A stretch of 64,000 nucleotides of DNA from Chaetoceros tenuissimus (Eukaryota > Bacillariophyta > Thalassiosirophyceae > Chaetocerotales > Chaetocerotaceae): the NCBI GenBank assembly GCA_021927905.1, contig BLLK01000040.1:838214-902213 (forward strand), in the 5' to 3' direction. Below the pieces are notes generated by a model. The model saw only the letters and a program-made list of their open reading frames with translations, was not told the DNA's origin and did no database searches. Positions 41,560-51,749 of the stretch are shown one piece after another (position 1 is the stretch's first letter; each line of letters starts with the position of its first letter). The position numbers were made by a program, and so were the translations under genes.

Positions 41560-42522
41560 CTACCAATTACCAATTTCTAATCTTTCTTGAATTGCTTCTT
41601 CATATCCTAAATCCGCAGCTACTGTGATCCATTTTTCGGATTCGACAGGTAAATCTCGTTTGTAATGTTCGTAAAGAAACCAGGAAGCCTCTTCAGCTCC
41701 TTCATCAGGCGCCAAAGCTGCTGCTTTTTCCCACATCTTAATTCCTTCCTCGGTGTTCTTATGTACTCCTTGACCGTACATGTAGCACCATCCAAGATTG
41801 AATAAAAGCAAAGCATTTGCTCGTCCAAGTTCATAATTTTCTTTATAAAGTCGAAAAGCATCATAGTCGTTGCCATTGTCTTCCAGTAATCTACCTTTTT
41901 TGTTTACTCCTGAAGGGTTATTCTGTAATGCACAGAACTCAATCGTCTTCAAACCCAGCGCTACATCTTTCTTTACTCCCGTTCCTGTTCTGATACAGCC
42001 TCCCAACACTGCGATTGCATCAAGGTGATTTTGAAGTGCTGCGGCAGCATGAAATTTTGCAGATTTCTTTTCATCCACTTTCACATTGCCGAATCCATTC
42101 CAATACAATAGACCCAGAGAATGTTGAGCCTTTGGACATCCTTTCTCTGCTTCTTGCTGAAAATACATGGCTCTCTCTGAAAAAGCCATACCCTCTGGAA
42201 TATCTTTCTCACCCTCTGTAAAATATAGTCCTTTATCTGACTCGTGTGATTCTTTGGAACTTAAAGTTGGTATGACTTCACCCTCCCATAGATTTTTCGT
42301 TATGCTTTGTATTTGATTTTGTATTTCCAATACATCTCCACTATGTTCAATCTCTATCTCATTAGGTTGAGATTCAGAAAAGACATGATTCTTCGTCTGT
42401 CGTTTCTGTGTCCTAGTTGAAAATGCATATGATGCCCAATAATTAGCAGCCGTCGAAAAGCATTCTAATACAGCTACATGTGAAAATGATATCAAGAATG
42501 GTAGTAAATGAATCAGTAACAT
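41560..42522 (-). CDS. Sel1-like repeat protein with signal peptide
   Basis: 320 residues, single exon. The N-terminus (LLIHLLPFLISFSHVAVLEC) is a signal peptide or anchor. Sel1-like helical repeats fill residues 120-315: AEKGCPKAQHSLGLLYWNG, LDAIAVLGGCIRTGTGVKKD, ALLLFNLGWCYMYGQGV, then KWITVAADLGYEEA. Sel1 repeats are interaction scaffolds, best known in ER-associated degradation (SEL1L/Hrd3). With a secretory leader, an ER-luminal role is plausible. The third and fourth repeats look degenerate. No C-terminal membrane anchor, unlike SEL1L. Confidence 0.83.
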   Translation of the reverse strand: MLLIHLLPFLISFSHVAVLECFSTAANYWASYAFSTRTQKRQTKNHVFSESQPNEIEIEHSGDVLEIQNQIQSITKNLWEGEVIPTLSSKESHESDKGLYFTEGEKDIPEGMAFSERAMYFQQEAEKGCPKAQHSLGLLYWNGFGNVKVDEKKSAKFHAAAALQNHLDAIAVLGGCIRTGTGVKKDVALGLKTIEFCALQNNPSGVNKKGRLLEDNGNDYDAFRLYKENYELGRANALLLFNLGWCYMYGQGVHKNTEEGIKMWEKAAALAPDEGAEEASWFLYEHYKRDLPVESEKWITVAADLGYEEAIQERLEIGNW

Positions 42523-42863
42523 TGGAATACTTTAGGCACCATGTCTCGAATAATAAAGAATAAAAAGAATTACCAAGTACCAAGGTTTTAGGGCTGATAA
42601 CCGAAAGCCCAAATTTTTACGAATGTACGTACTCTTCCGTTGTTGCACCATGAGTTGGTACTCATGATCATGAAACTGGTGCTACGTACACTTCATAAAG
42701 TACGGACTATTTCAATTTCTCCGAATTCGTCTCCCTCCACGTTGGCAGAGATAGTTCCTATCCAACCGACAAAACCTTGACAAACATTCATCTCGATCAC
42801 ACACAACCTTTCAATACGTGGACTCGTCCGTCAATTAGCTTTCCCGTTGCAACATACTTATTC
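42523..42863. promoter_or_regulatory. Divergent promoter region, Sel1 / HSF
   Basis: 341 bp. It contains several tac/gta-rich palindromic bits near 42655-42690 (gtactcatgatcatgaaact). No clear heat-shock element (nGAAn arrays) was found. Confidence 0.35.
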
Positions 42864-44404
42864 ATGAATGCATTGGAATCAAAAATGAATGCAAACAACG
42901 GAACAGCAAATTTATCATCTCAAATCTTGAGGAGTGGAAAATGCAAGTTTCCATTAAAGGTGAGTTCACTAAGGTGGTGCAGGCCCCTAAAATGGTGCAG
43001 ACCCTTGAAGACTAGAACCCCAACGACGATAACAGGGCAGGATAGGATACAATGATAATGAAAAGAGGACTATCCATCAAGGCATTACCTGTGGTTTGCT
43101 TAAGTTGCAGTTGGTATACTTTTTTGCAGTTGAACAATCTCCTTCACGGCAGCGCACCTTTACCGCTTCCCAATTTGTGTTCGTACTAAATCTTCGCGAC
43201 GCCTTTCTCACAATGTGCTTCCTCTTGCCAATATGAACAGTTGATGCATATGCTGGAATGCAACGAATATAATGAGATTGTCTGTTGGAGTCCAGATGGT
43301 CTCTTGTTTTCTGTACAAGATGTAGATCAATTTGAGAAGAAAGTTCTCCCTGAAGTTTTCAAACAGGCCAAATTTTCTAGCTTTGAAAGGAAATTAATCC
43401 GTTGGGGATTTAAAAAGGCAAAATCCAATAGAAGGACTAAGGCGAAGTTTTACGGGCATCCATTATTCAGGTAGGCTCCATTGAAATGTTTGGAATGTGT
43501 GATCATGTTGATTTATATTTCGATTTCCTCACCTTTTATTCAACCCAACAGACGTGGAGACTTCATGTCAGCAAAGGAAATTTCGACTTGTGAAGGTCAG
43601 GCTATGAGCGCTGCATTATTAGAATCATTGCAAAAGCAATATAAAGGAAATATAAATCAGACAAATACAAGCAACGTTTATGAACATGCAAATGACTTGA
43701 ATTTTCAACAGAACGGTGGAACTGCTGTTGACAATCAAGCATTGGCAGGTAATTTGAACATGCAAATGTATGCCATGCAAATGCAAGCTTTGAACAATAT
43801 GAACATGATGCAAAATGGCATAAATGTACAAAATCAGTTTGCAAATTCAACTAATATGCCAACTTTGGGATTAGTTCAAGGACAGATTAACCAGGCAGGA
43901 CAACCAATGCTTGTAGGTGTACCAAACGCTCAACCGATGGTGATTGTTCCCAATACAAATATGATCTCAAATCAAATGATGATGAATCAGACAACAGGTA
44001 ATATCATGTCCAATATGAACATGGCAAACCTGAATAATATGAACATGCTCATTGGTGGAAATGGCGTCGATTCGTTAGGCCAACCAATGCTTATGGGGAA
44101 TGCAACTGGCATGGTCCAACCTATGCAAATGAATATGCAGCTTCAGCAGCAGCAACTCCAACAACAACAGCAGCAACAAATTCAGCAACTCCAACAACAA
44201 CAGCAGCAACAAATTCAGCAACTTCAACAGGAAAACAATAATGAAACCAATATTGGAGTAGATGCTAGTTCCAAAGGACAAGTAGATGTTGTGGATAATA
44301 TAGCTCCTATACCATTGATGAATTCAAACAACAAAGATGTCAATGATGACCTGCAGTCACAAGAACAATCTTCTCAAAACATTCAAAATGCAGCACAATT
44401 GTAG
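42864..44404 (+). CDS. HSF: Heat shock factor-type transcription factor, Met/Asn/Gln-rich tail
   Basis: Exons 42864-42959, 43241-43470 and 43552-44404 give 392 residues. The HSF DNA-binding domain occupies about residues 29-120: KFPLKLMHMLE, ..IVCWSPDGLLFSV.., FERKLIRWGFKK and a basic FYGHPLFRRGDF end. Animal HSFs have NFxSFVRQLNxYGFxK where this has SSFERKLIRWGFKK, the divergent form common in the expanded diatom HSF family. Residues 120 onward are a Met/Asn/Gln-rich low-complexity activation-like tail, with no obvious leucine-zipper trimerisation region. Splicing interrupts the DBD twice; the first intron is 281 bp. Confidence 0.9.
44153..44218 (+). repeat. 33-bp tandem repeat (poly-Gln), two copies
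   Basis: Two identical 33-bp copies (44153-44185, 44186-44218) inside the HSF tail, mixing CAA and CAG codons plus one CTC and one ATT; a replication-slippage product within a Gln-rich coding run. Confidence 0.9.
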
Positions 44405-44589
44405 GAAAGAAAGAGTTGAAGCAAAGGAGATACATGTTGATTCGCTACAGCTAATCATAGAAATGAACAAATGAGTATATTATATCGAAAAAAGACTAAT
44501 GACTCTAAGAAGACAAAGGATTTCGATTCTGTATCTAATCAACTTGTACGGACTTTAAATCTAATACCGTCTTTAATAATGATGTATTG

Positions 44590-46041
44590 TTATCTTTGTT
44601 GATTTGTCTTGAGCTTGCGTTTCAAAGAAATAGAAACTGGAGAAGCTCTTTGTGCCAATGTTGCTCTTTCAAAGGAAATTTCTGGGATCCCTTGAGTGAT
44701 TGAAATGTCTTGTGCAAGAAGCCAAGCGAGAGTGAATTCCATCATCATGTACGCTATCTTCGAACCTGGACATTTATGAACGCCATGTGAAAATGCAGTC
44801 ATTTTGAATGGATCCAAATCGCCTTGATTATTGGCATCCCACTCTTTTCTGTACATGTCAAATAATTCTGCTGTTTCACCCCAAAGAGCATGACAGGTGT
44901 TTGGCAAAATGTGCGAAATCCCAATGGTTTCTCCTTTCTTGACTTTATATGAAGCGAATTCTGTTTTCAAGTCGATATCTCTCAAGGTCACTCTAATTGC
45001 GCCTATATTATGTGATGATAATCGAGTAGACTCACGCACGCACCTCCATATTCTTGTCTGCTCTAAATTGATACTTTTGTTCAAGATTTCTAATGCTTCT
45101 TTTTTCATTTCTTTGATTTCATGACTTGTACAATTTTCCATACAAAAGCAGAACGATTGTGCCGCTCCTATGGATGGATTTTTGTGTGCGGCAAACATTA
45201 GACCAATAATGAGAGATGATGCATCTTTGGAGTCAATCTCTTCATTCTTGAAGTAACGCAGCCAAGGTTTTAACTCTGCATTAGATGTCTCACTCCACGA
45301 GTTTTCCACAATTTGTGATAGTTTCTTTTCCAATCTTTCCCTCTTTCTTTGCACTGGTTGGAGTATAAATGACTTGGCTATCCATTTGTTCATGACTGCG
45401 GCTTTGGCAGTACTATCTTCAATATCGTCCTGTAACTTCATTAGTTCAGAAAGGATGCATTCTTCAGTTTCATCATCCATCTTCAGTCCAATCATATCTA
45501 AAAGCACAACTCTGGTGACACTTCGACGTACAAAAAGGAAAAGATCTGCAATTTCAATCTCCTCTCCCTCAGTGTTAGACTGGAGAGACATCAACATTAA
45601 TTCCTTTTCTAAAGAAGATACCAAACTTGAACGTATCAATGGTGTAAAATAATTCGAGAACTTGTCACCACCAATGATTTCCTGCTTAATGATGGCCTTA
45701 TGCCAATTTGTTCCTTTGAATACATTCAATTTTCCAAGGGTTTGTTCGAATCCAATATCAGCAACTGCGAGTTCTGAAGACATTATCGAAGATGGGAGAT
45801 TGGCAACTTGCTTCATGGCCTTAGGACTATTACCAATAATAATCATTTGTCTTCCTGCAAGATTCACTCGAAAAACTGGTCCAACTTGTGCATCTTGCTT
45901 CGCTAGAAACTTTGGAGGATTCTTTTTATACTCAAGGGCATGCCCCAAAATTGGAATGCCGCATATTGCATCAGGCACTCTATCTGCATCATCGTGTTTT
46001 AGAAATATTCTAGACCGTGCTATGGCAACAAACGAATGCAA
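44590..46041 (-). CDS. Cytochrome P450 monooxygenase, N-terminus unresolved
   Basis: 483 open codons. Haem-binding loop FSHGVHKCPG with the axial Cys near residue 424, ExxR motif in CVRESTRL, and an I-helix AAHKNPS. The sequence GIPILGHALEYKKNPPKFL near the N-terminus is the proline-rich hinge. The overall style recalls the CYP51/CYP7 clan, but I assign no family. The frame has no ATG near its start: it opens at a TTG just after tttcaaatag, which could be a splice acceptor. An ATG at 46084 would give a good hydrophobic anchor (LDFLFQIAIAFVCCHS) but in a frame one base off. Either a first exon, a sequencing slip or a real frameshift explains this. Confidence 0.85.
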   Translation of the reverse strand: MHSFVAIARSRIFLKHDDADRVPDAICGIPILGHALEYKKNPPKFLAKQDAQVGPVFRVNLAGRQMIIIGNSPKAMKQVANLPSSIMSSELAVADIGFEQTLGKLNVFKGTNWHKAIIKQEIIGGDKFSNYFTPLIRSSLVSSLEKELMLMSLQSNTEGEEIEIADLFLFVRRSVTRVVLLDMIGLKMDDETEECILSELMKLQDDIEDSTAKAAVMNKWIAKSFILQPVQRKRERLEKKLSQIVENSWSETSNAELKPWLRYFKNEEIDSKDASSLIIGLMFAAHKNPSIGAAQSFCFCMENCTSHEIKEMKKEALEILNKSINLEQTRIWRCVRESTRLSSHNIGAIRVTLRDIDLKTEFASYKVKKGETIGISHILPNTCHALWGETAELFDMYRKEWDANNQGDLDPFKMTAFSHGVHKCPGSKIAYMMMEFTLAWLLAQDISITQGIPEISFERATLAQRASPVSISLKRKLKTNQQR

Positions 46042-46582
46042 TCGCTATTTGAAACAAAAAGTCTAGTTCGATAGATGTTAGCATCGCAAAGGATGATGTT
46101 GTTCTATGAGGCCAAAATGATTTGAATCATTATGTTGAGACGTAAAGATTCTTTGAGATAATTCTGTAGGTACGAGTAGGTAGTCTAGGTAGTTCGAACA
46201 TCGAACAATGTTGTTCAATGTTCAATGTTCGTGAGATGTGGAGATGTGTAGATGTGTTACATGGACGTAAATCCAATGACGAAAGACAAAACCAAAGAGG
46301 TATTAATGTAATGTCTAGCTAGGTAGATAGCTAAACATTCTCCAGCACGAACAACCTCTCACCTCTCATCTTTTTCCCACCACAGTTTTCAAGTTTCAAG
46401 TATTGGCAAAGTTTTGTACATACAATCTGAAGTTGTTAGTGAAATACACTGGGTGGTTGATCAGTTCAAGTGAAGTATCAGTTTCATCATAGCTAGTATA
46501 TAGTGAACAACAGCTTGCAAAACACCTATTGCAGAAAAAGAAAGAGCTACTTACAAGAATCCAATATTATTACTTTCACACA
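46042..46582. promoter_or_regulatory. Divergent region between P450 and HYPK
   Basis: 541 bp. It contains an imperfect inverted repeat built from gaacat/atgttc words at about 46193-46231 and gatgtg repeats to 46260. It may also contain the first exon of the P450. Confidence 0.35.
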
Positions 46583-46888
46583 ATGGCAGCAGATGAAGCG
46601 AAACAATTAGACTCTGTTACAGACCGTATCGCAGATAAAGAGTCCATGGACGCAAATAAGGCTACAGCAGCCATGTCTTCACTTAACGCAAAAAAGGTTG
46701 ATGGCTTAAAGGATGACTTATCTGCTATACAAGTATCGAAAGAAGATATTGACCTTATCGTAGATGAATTAGAAGTTACAGATGATGAAGCTGAGAAGGC
46801 ATTGAAATGTGTGATAGCGGAAGGTCTTGTGAATGATGATAAATCAGCAGTGGGGGAAGCTCTTCGAAGATTAGTATCAGGATTGTAA
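46583..46888 (+). CDS. HYPK: HYPK-like NAC-alpha UBA protein
   Basis: 101 residues. The ATG at 46583 (cacaATGg) is preferred because the frame upstream has only a TTG. The C-terminal half is a UBA-like domain: IQVSKEDIDLIVDELEVTDDEAEKAL then GEALRRLVSGL, matching huntingtin-interacting protein K and NAC-alpha C-termini. HYPK regulates the N-terminal acetyltransferase NatA at the ribosome. An acidic N-terminal region with VTDRIADKE corresponds to the HYPK N-terminal helix. An extra VINDDKS-like loop sits inside the domain. Short length fits HYPK (about 120) and excludes NAC-alpha. Confidence 0.72.
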   Translation: MAADEAKQLDSVTDRIADKESMDANKATAAMSSLNAKKVDGLKDDLSAIQVSKEDIDLIVDELEVTDDEAEKALKCVIAEGLVNDDKSAVGEALRRLVSGL

Positions 46889-47397
46889 CGTTCTAATAAA
46901 CTCAATATATGAAGAATCAATGATGGAACTCAGAAAACTGGTATCAGAAGGCCCTCAAGAAATTTGCGAGTAGATTCATTTTGGTAACCATTGCATAGCT
47001 TTAGAGAGATGGTTGAGCAGTAAATCTTTCACCATGTAAATTGAACATTGTCATTGACTATTTGTGTTTATATTCTTTCAATCATTTAACTCCGGTTCAT
47101 TTTTGCTCAAGTATTATGTTTAAAAAGTTTGAAAATACGATCGAAACTTTTCATCTAAATACCATAATGACCACTCATACTAGCAGCTGGAACCGATGTT
47201 TACGACTTCACCTCCCTCTAAGTGATAAGGTTTTGCCAAGTTCTTACAGTCAAACTCCAATAAACATAATTCTACGGACCACTCAATCGGTATGAATAAC
47301 AATGATATGATTCTTGCATCCCTTACCAATGACCAGATAAAGAGCAAAGATCTAATTATTACCTTGTATCCATTTGCTGTGACGGCGGTAGGTGAAT
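46889..47397. other. Intergenic, possible upstream exon of next gene
   Basis: A frame from ATG 47116 to a possible donor at 47290 would join in phase to an acceptor at 47389-47391 ahead of the next gene (102-bp intron), adding 58 residues. The donor (gtatga) is weaker than others here, so this is left as an alternative. Confidence 0.35.
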
Positions 47398-48498
47398 ATG
47401 TTTGCTATCCTTTTCTTTGTCACTTTGGTACTTGCTTCATTTATCATTCACGATATGGATATGGCAACAAAGGAACGAAGATATTTATCAAGGAAAGCAC
47501 CAAATGGAATCTTCAAGCAGATGCTAAGCACATTATTGCTAGGTCGGAGACTGATCTTGCCTTTTACTGTCGCTCAAGCAGTTATCTGTTCTATTATCTC
47601 GGACGCTTTCAAGCCTATCAACATCTTACTCAATGCGCTGTCGATTACTTTCATCTTAAAGGCAGATGATATTTTCGGCAATCTTTTTATTAAGCCAACA
47701 ACCAGAAGAAGGATAGTGGAATTGCAGTTCTCTACAATGGATGAAGACATTTCAGAGGAAGAAAAGTTGTTTCGAGAGGAGATGGATTGGCTTCATGACC
47801 GGGTGATTGGTCTTCTCTGTGTGATTTCTATTATCATAGGCATGCAATATTTGGAGTTCCTTGGCAACTTTGGTATGAAGACTTTTATGTCTTCTTTTAG
47901 CAAGGAAGAGGTGTTACCATGCGATGAACTTTGGTTAGCTGCAGGCCAAGTAATCTTTCTAGGCTCGTTAATATCTTTGATCATGCAAATCGCACGAACT
48001 ATTCTACAGAAAAATACTGTCAAGTTGAAAATACAAGAGATTTTGTCGGTAATTGCTGGATTTAGCATAATGTTCGTTTTCTTAATGATTGGGTACATTT
48101 CATTTCAGCTATCTAATCCTAGCGTTTCATCGGATAAGTCCAGAAGTGCAAACTATTTTCTGGTTTGTATTATGCTGACAATTTATGTTCTTCTAATAAG
48201 TTCAATATGGTATTTGAAGCATCAGAGAGATGCGAACAATGTCTTGTCAAATTGCTATCATAAAAGTGTCTCCAGCAGTGAAAATTATGCAGATGCAATA
48301 GATGAAATTGATGGAAAGGATGATTTGCTCTCAAGTGAATATAGAGATGCGGAAGATGAAAGTGATGGAAAGGATGGTTTGCTCCCAAGTGAATATAGAG
48401 ACGTGGAAGATGGAGTTGATGGAAAGGAAGATTGGCTCCCAAGTGAAAATAAAGACGTGAAATATGGAGTTTTTGGATTAAACAAAGTTTTCGATTGA
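47398..48498 (+). CDS. Multi-pass membrane protein with 18-residue acidic repeats
   Basis: 366 residues from ATG 47398, family not recognised. Hydrophobic segments: FAILFFVTLVLASFIIH, LILPFTVAQAVICSIIS, NILLNALSITFIL, VIGLLCVISIIIGMQYL, VIFLGSLISLIMQIA, ILSVIAGFSIMFVFLMIGYI and YFLVCIMLTIYVLLISSIWYL. The cytosolic tail carries three tandem acidic repeats (DGKDDLLSSEYRD type). Some resemblance to DUF-type bestrophin-like layouts was considered but no RWxGS motif is present. An upstream exon (47116-47289) may extend the N-terminus to a 426-residue form. Confidence 0.62.
   Translation: MFAILFFVTLVLASFIIHDMDMATKERRYLSRKAPNGIFKQMLSTLLLGRRLILPFTVAQAVICSIISDAFKPINILLNALSITFILKADDIFGNLFIKPTTRRRIVELQFSTMDEDISEEEKLFREEMDWLHDRVIGLLCVISIIIGMQYLEFLGNFGMKTFMSSFSKEEVLPCDELWLAAGQVIFLGSLISLIMQIARTILQKNTVKLKIQEILSVIAGFSIMFVFLMIGYISFQLSNPSVSSDKSRSANYFLVCIMLTIYVLLISSIWYLKHQRDANNVLSNCYHKSVSSSENYADAIDEIDGKDDLLSSEYRDAEDESDGKDGLLPSEYRDVEDGVDGKEDWLPSENKDVKYGVFGLNKVFD
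48292..48453 (+). repeat. 54-bp tandem repeat, three copies, coding
   Basis: Units at 48292, 48346 and 48400 encode 18 residues each (D-x-E-D-x-x-DGK-x-x-LxSEYR); copies differ at several bases. They form the C-terminal tail of the membrane protein gene. Confidence 0.9.
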
Positions 48499-49098
48499 AA
48501 CTAGTTTCTAGAATTGACATTTTTGATTTCGATTCAGTTTTGTATCACTGTAAAATTATCAATTTGCACATTCAGAATCTATTCTTTACATTGTGGAATA
48601 GATGATCAACACTTCCATTGGTCAAACATATCACTGCATCTAGTGGAATACATATTCTATGATGATCAATGTTTTCGGTTGAGGCATGTAGGCATGTTTT
48701 TCAGTAAACATAGACAAAAACTAAATACGGTTGCTTGAGGAAAATGGAGTCACTAAGTTGCTTTTGTTTATTTTCACGAAAAGAATGCCATGAGAGATCC
48801 TGGAACATCACTTGACCATTACATAGCTTTTTTCACCTTCCAGTAAATTGTGGCTAGATATTGAACATTGAATACTATAAACTCGTAGTTGTTGTTCTTT
48901 TGGAAAGATGCATATCAAAGTTATAAAGTCGGAAGCAAGTCTTTTACCAATTACACGTAATTCCACGACTAAAAAGCTATGAAATGAAAGGGTTCTTCTA
49001 AGGTGCACCATCGCACTCTCACAGAACAATTCATATCGGAAAAGTGATGATTCCATGAACGCAAATGAATTCACTTTCTTGATACAACTAATACAATC
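48499..49098. other. Intergenic, 600 bp
   Basis: AT-rich region between two plus-strand genes. Short frames on both strands (for example 48808-49074, minus) lack codon bias or domain features. I see nothing supportable here. Confidence 0.4.
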
Positions 49099-50028
49099 AT
49101 GTTAATCTCGCGGTTGATTTTCTTGTTTCTATCACTACAGTTAAAAATTAGCAGTGTGAGTGGAAGACTAAGTAGAGACCTAGGTAGAGATTCTCTCCTT
49201 GATGATTATGAAGTGCGAGAAACTGATGATGATATTCCTGTAGGAGATACAGATTATGAAATGCCATGCGCACTAGGATATGACGGGAGTTACTTCGACA
49301 CTCGAGGAAATTCAGTGGATGTTCCATTTGCTCTTCAAATAGAATATCAACGCAGTTACGATATCTCACAACTCCTGGATGAAGTCAAATCATATGTGTT
49401 ATTGGAGATGGTGAAAAATATATTCCCACATTGTAATAGAAGAAGAATCCTTGTAGATGATCTTTCAGATCTCACTTTGGGCATGGACATTGTTATGGAT
49501 AGTTCTGCAGGTAGTGGAGTATGCTTTGCAGATGATACAAATAATGAATGTATTCTTGTTGAAAATACTTTGCAAATGTATTTGGATGATGATAATGTAG
49601 ATGATTCAGTATACAACTCGATTGTCGACACTCTTGCAATAAGTATAACTGATGGAGGTCTTAGTGATAGCATCAATGGAATTGAAGGAGTTATTTATGG
49701 GGTTCCACAAGGTGAACCTAATGAAGAAAGGACTAATGAGGATTCAGAGGCAGCAAGAGAATTTGAAGAGCAAATCTTGGAGAAACTTGGAGGAGAAGAT
49801 ATTGGATCAAAGGCTATTACTGAAGATAAAGGTGATACAAAACGACATGCGGTACTTGCGACAGGATGGACTATGCTTGGTTTGTCTTTGATTGTTGTTG
49901 GAGTTGCTGTTCGAAAGTGGAGACAGAAAAGATCGTCAACTCCTTTGTCTGAAAGAATTGTTCTTGATGCAGATATTGACGGAGAACGCAGCGATTTTAT
50001 TGAGGTGGAATTCAACAGCAGTAAATGA
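49099..50028 (+). CDS. Putative type I membrane protein, acidic ectodomain
   Basis: 309 residues, single exon, family not recognised. Signal peptide 1-22 (LISRLIFLFLSLQLKISSVSG), a luminal domain rich in Asp/Glu with four or five cysteines (including MPCALGYDG, FPHCNRRR and GVCFADDTNNEC), one transmembrane helix near 254-272 (VLATGWTMLGLSLIVVGVAV), then RKWRQKR stop-transfer and a 30-residue cytosolic tail. The layout parallels the 13723-14355 gene product. The strand pattern FALQIEYQRSYDISQLLDEV followed by a helix resembles SEA-type modules, weakly. Probably a cell-surface or vesicle protein. Confidence 0.62.
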   Translation: MLISRLIFLFLSLQLKISSVSGRLSRDLGRDSLLDDYEVRETDDDIPVGDTDYEMPCALGYDGSYFDTRGNSVDVPFALQIEYQRSYDISQLLDEVKSYVLLEMVKNIFPHCNRRRILVDDLSDLTLGMDIVMDSSAGSGVCFADDTNNECILVENTLQMYLDDDNVDDSVYNSIVDTLAISITDGGLSDSINGIEGVIYGVPQGEPNEERTNEDSEAAREFEEQILEKLGGEDIGSKAITEDKGDTKRHAVLATGWTMLGLSLIVVGVAVRKWRQKRSSTPLSERIVLDADIDGERSDFIEVEFNSSK

Positions 50029-50424
50029 TAAGCTGGTACAATGTAATGTTTTACTCTTCAATTCATCCCATGTTTGTCGGGGGGAGAAACAGTAAATTGA
50101 AATGAACAGTTTTTATCTTTTTCCTAATCACAATACTTTATAAATATGATATTATAGTACTAGTAGAATATATTTCTATTCATATTTGCTCTGGGTTGAA
50201 TTAGCATTATTTTTACCTTGAACGTCATTGGGCAGTATCAATCCGTCTTGGACTAGGTATTTGAAGCAACCTATCAGGATATGAGCTTGAGTGAAGAAAG
50301 CTTTCACCACAAAAGAAAAAACAAAAAAAAAAGAAAACTCATCTTTTGACGAACAATACGTAGTGGAAGTTCACTACGTGAAGTAATTGATAGCAGTGCC
50401 ATTTTGAAAATAAATATTGCAGCT
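50029..50424. other. Intergenic, 396 bp
   Basis: Contains poly-A-rich 50310-50335 and a near-palindromic cactacgtgaagt at 50370-50385 (cacgtg-related). No gene seen. Confidence 0.35.
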
Positions 50425-51615
50425 ATGATTTATAGATTAGCAATTTCTGCCGTTCTTCTTGCAGAAGCGGCTGCTTTCAGCCCATCGCAAATTACACAAA
50501 AGCAATTGACATCTCTGTTCATGTCAGACGATGCTGATGCTATGAATGTTTCTCCTCAAGAATCTGTAAATGATAAAGAAAAGTCAAAGAAAATCCTTAT
50601 GGAAATCGGCGAGGGAGATCGTCAATATCCTGATTGGTTCTACGAAGAATTCCAAGAAGAATTTGTTGATATACTGGCAGAAGATGATGATCCTTCCGCG
50701 ATTGATCCTGAGACACTTGGAAAATGGGATGAAACTGACCTCGAGGGAAGACTTGAATATGAATTTGACCCATCAAAAGGTGATGCAGATCCTAATATTC
50801 TCAATCCAAAATATGAGCACGTCAGCGATGTTCCTGTAGATGAGGAAGGAGTTGAACTCATGTATGATCCTATTTTTGGAAAAGCAAATCCTATTGATGA
50901 ACGTACCATCATCAATCCTCCAGATTCTTTCGTTATTGATGATGAGACAAGAGATGATTCTATTGTGACTCCTACATTCTATGACGGAGATATTGAGCTT
51001 GATTTTAATGCTGATGTGAAGTCATTCAGAAAGTCACTCAAGATTGTTGACACATACATTGATCCATACCTTAACATGGAAGTACCAAGACACAGTGCGA
51101 AGTGGTATGGATACCCAGAGAAAATGAATTACCCTGATAAACCAGATCTTGAAAATAGATTTACCAAGGAAGAGGATAAGACTGACTTCTTGAAATTGAC
51201 ACCTTATCAGGCAAGAAAGAAGGCTATTGAATTAGCAAGATCAAAGAATAATGAATGGTTGCCAAAGGGAAAGAGTGTACAATTCCACAACTCCAAGACT
51301 GACATTTTCAAAAAGAAGGGTGTTCTTACTGGATCTCTCATCAAGGGAGATATCGACAAGAAGGTTAAGGCAAAGATTCAGCCGGCTCTTGACATTTTGG
51401 GAAGTAGTGCAGAGCTTTTGGAGATCAATGATACTACCTTTAGATTCCACTATCATGGACTCATCAAGAACAAGCGTGGAATGGCTGCTTGGACTGAGAC
51501 TCTAATTAGAGATTGTGGTGTTGAATGCACAGGAGTTGTTTTCGAGACTGGCTTCAGAAAGAGAGATCCTTACTATGATGGTGGTGACAGGTATTTCCGT
51601 CCAATCTTTAGTTAG
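50425..51615 (+). CDS. Plastid-targeted orphan protein
   Basis: 396 residues from ATG 50425 (the frame upstream has no ATG). The presequence LAISAVLLAEAAAFSPSQ is a signal peptide with an AAAFSP motif, the diatom plastid-import signature. Residues 40-220 are acidic. The C-terminal half is basic and folded-looking: QARKKAIELARSKNNEWLP, KVKAKIQPALDILGSSAEL, TTFRFHYHGLIKNKRGMAAW and DCGVECTGVVFETGFRKRDP. No domain recognised. It is on the opposite strand to the plastid SOUL gene, convergent at 134 bp. Regular use of preferred codons suggests solid expression. Confidence 0.72.
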   Translation: MIYRLAISAVLLAEAAAFSPSQITQKQLTSLFMSDDADAMNVSPQESVNDKEKSKKILMEIGEGDRQYPDWFYEEFQEEFVDILAEDDDPSAIDPETLGKWDETDLEGRLEYEFDPSKGDADPNILNPKYEHVSDVPVDEEGVELMYDPIFGKANPIDERTIINPPDSFVIDDETRDDSIVTPTFYDGDIELDFNADVKSFRKSLKIVDTYIDPYLNMEVPRHSAKWYGYPEKMNYPDKPDLENRFTKEEDKTDFLKLTPYQARKKAIELARSKNNEWLPKGKSVQFHNSKTDIFKKKGVLTGSLIKGDIDKKVKAKIQPALDILGSSAELLEINDTTFRFHYHGLIKNKRGMAAWTETLIRDCGVECTGVVFETGFRKRDPYYDGGDRYFRPIFS

Positions 51616-51749
51616 GTTTCTGTTGTTGAACTCTACAAATAAAAAGTTGAAGCTAGTATTTTGAGGAAATAGCCGAAAAAAGTATATGACAAAATATCAA
51701 AACTATTTCTATTTTAAAATAACATTCCAATAAGTATTTCTTTCAGTTG

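Noticed and set aside
47398-48498. Bestrophin identity of the membrane protein
   Set aside because: The conserved N-terminal motifs of bestrophins are not visible.
48808-49074. 88-codon minus-strand frame
   Set aside because: No domain, no codon bias, overlaps an AT-rich intergenic region.
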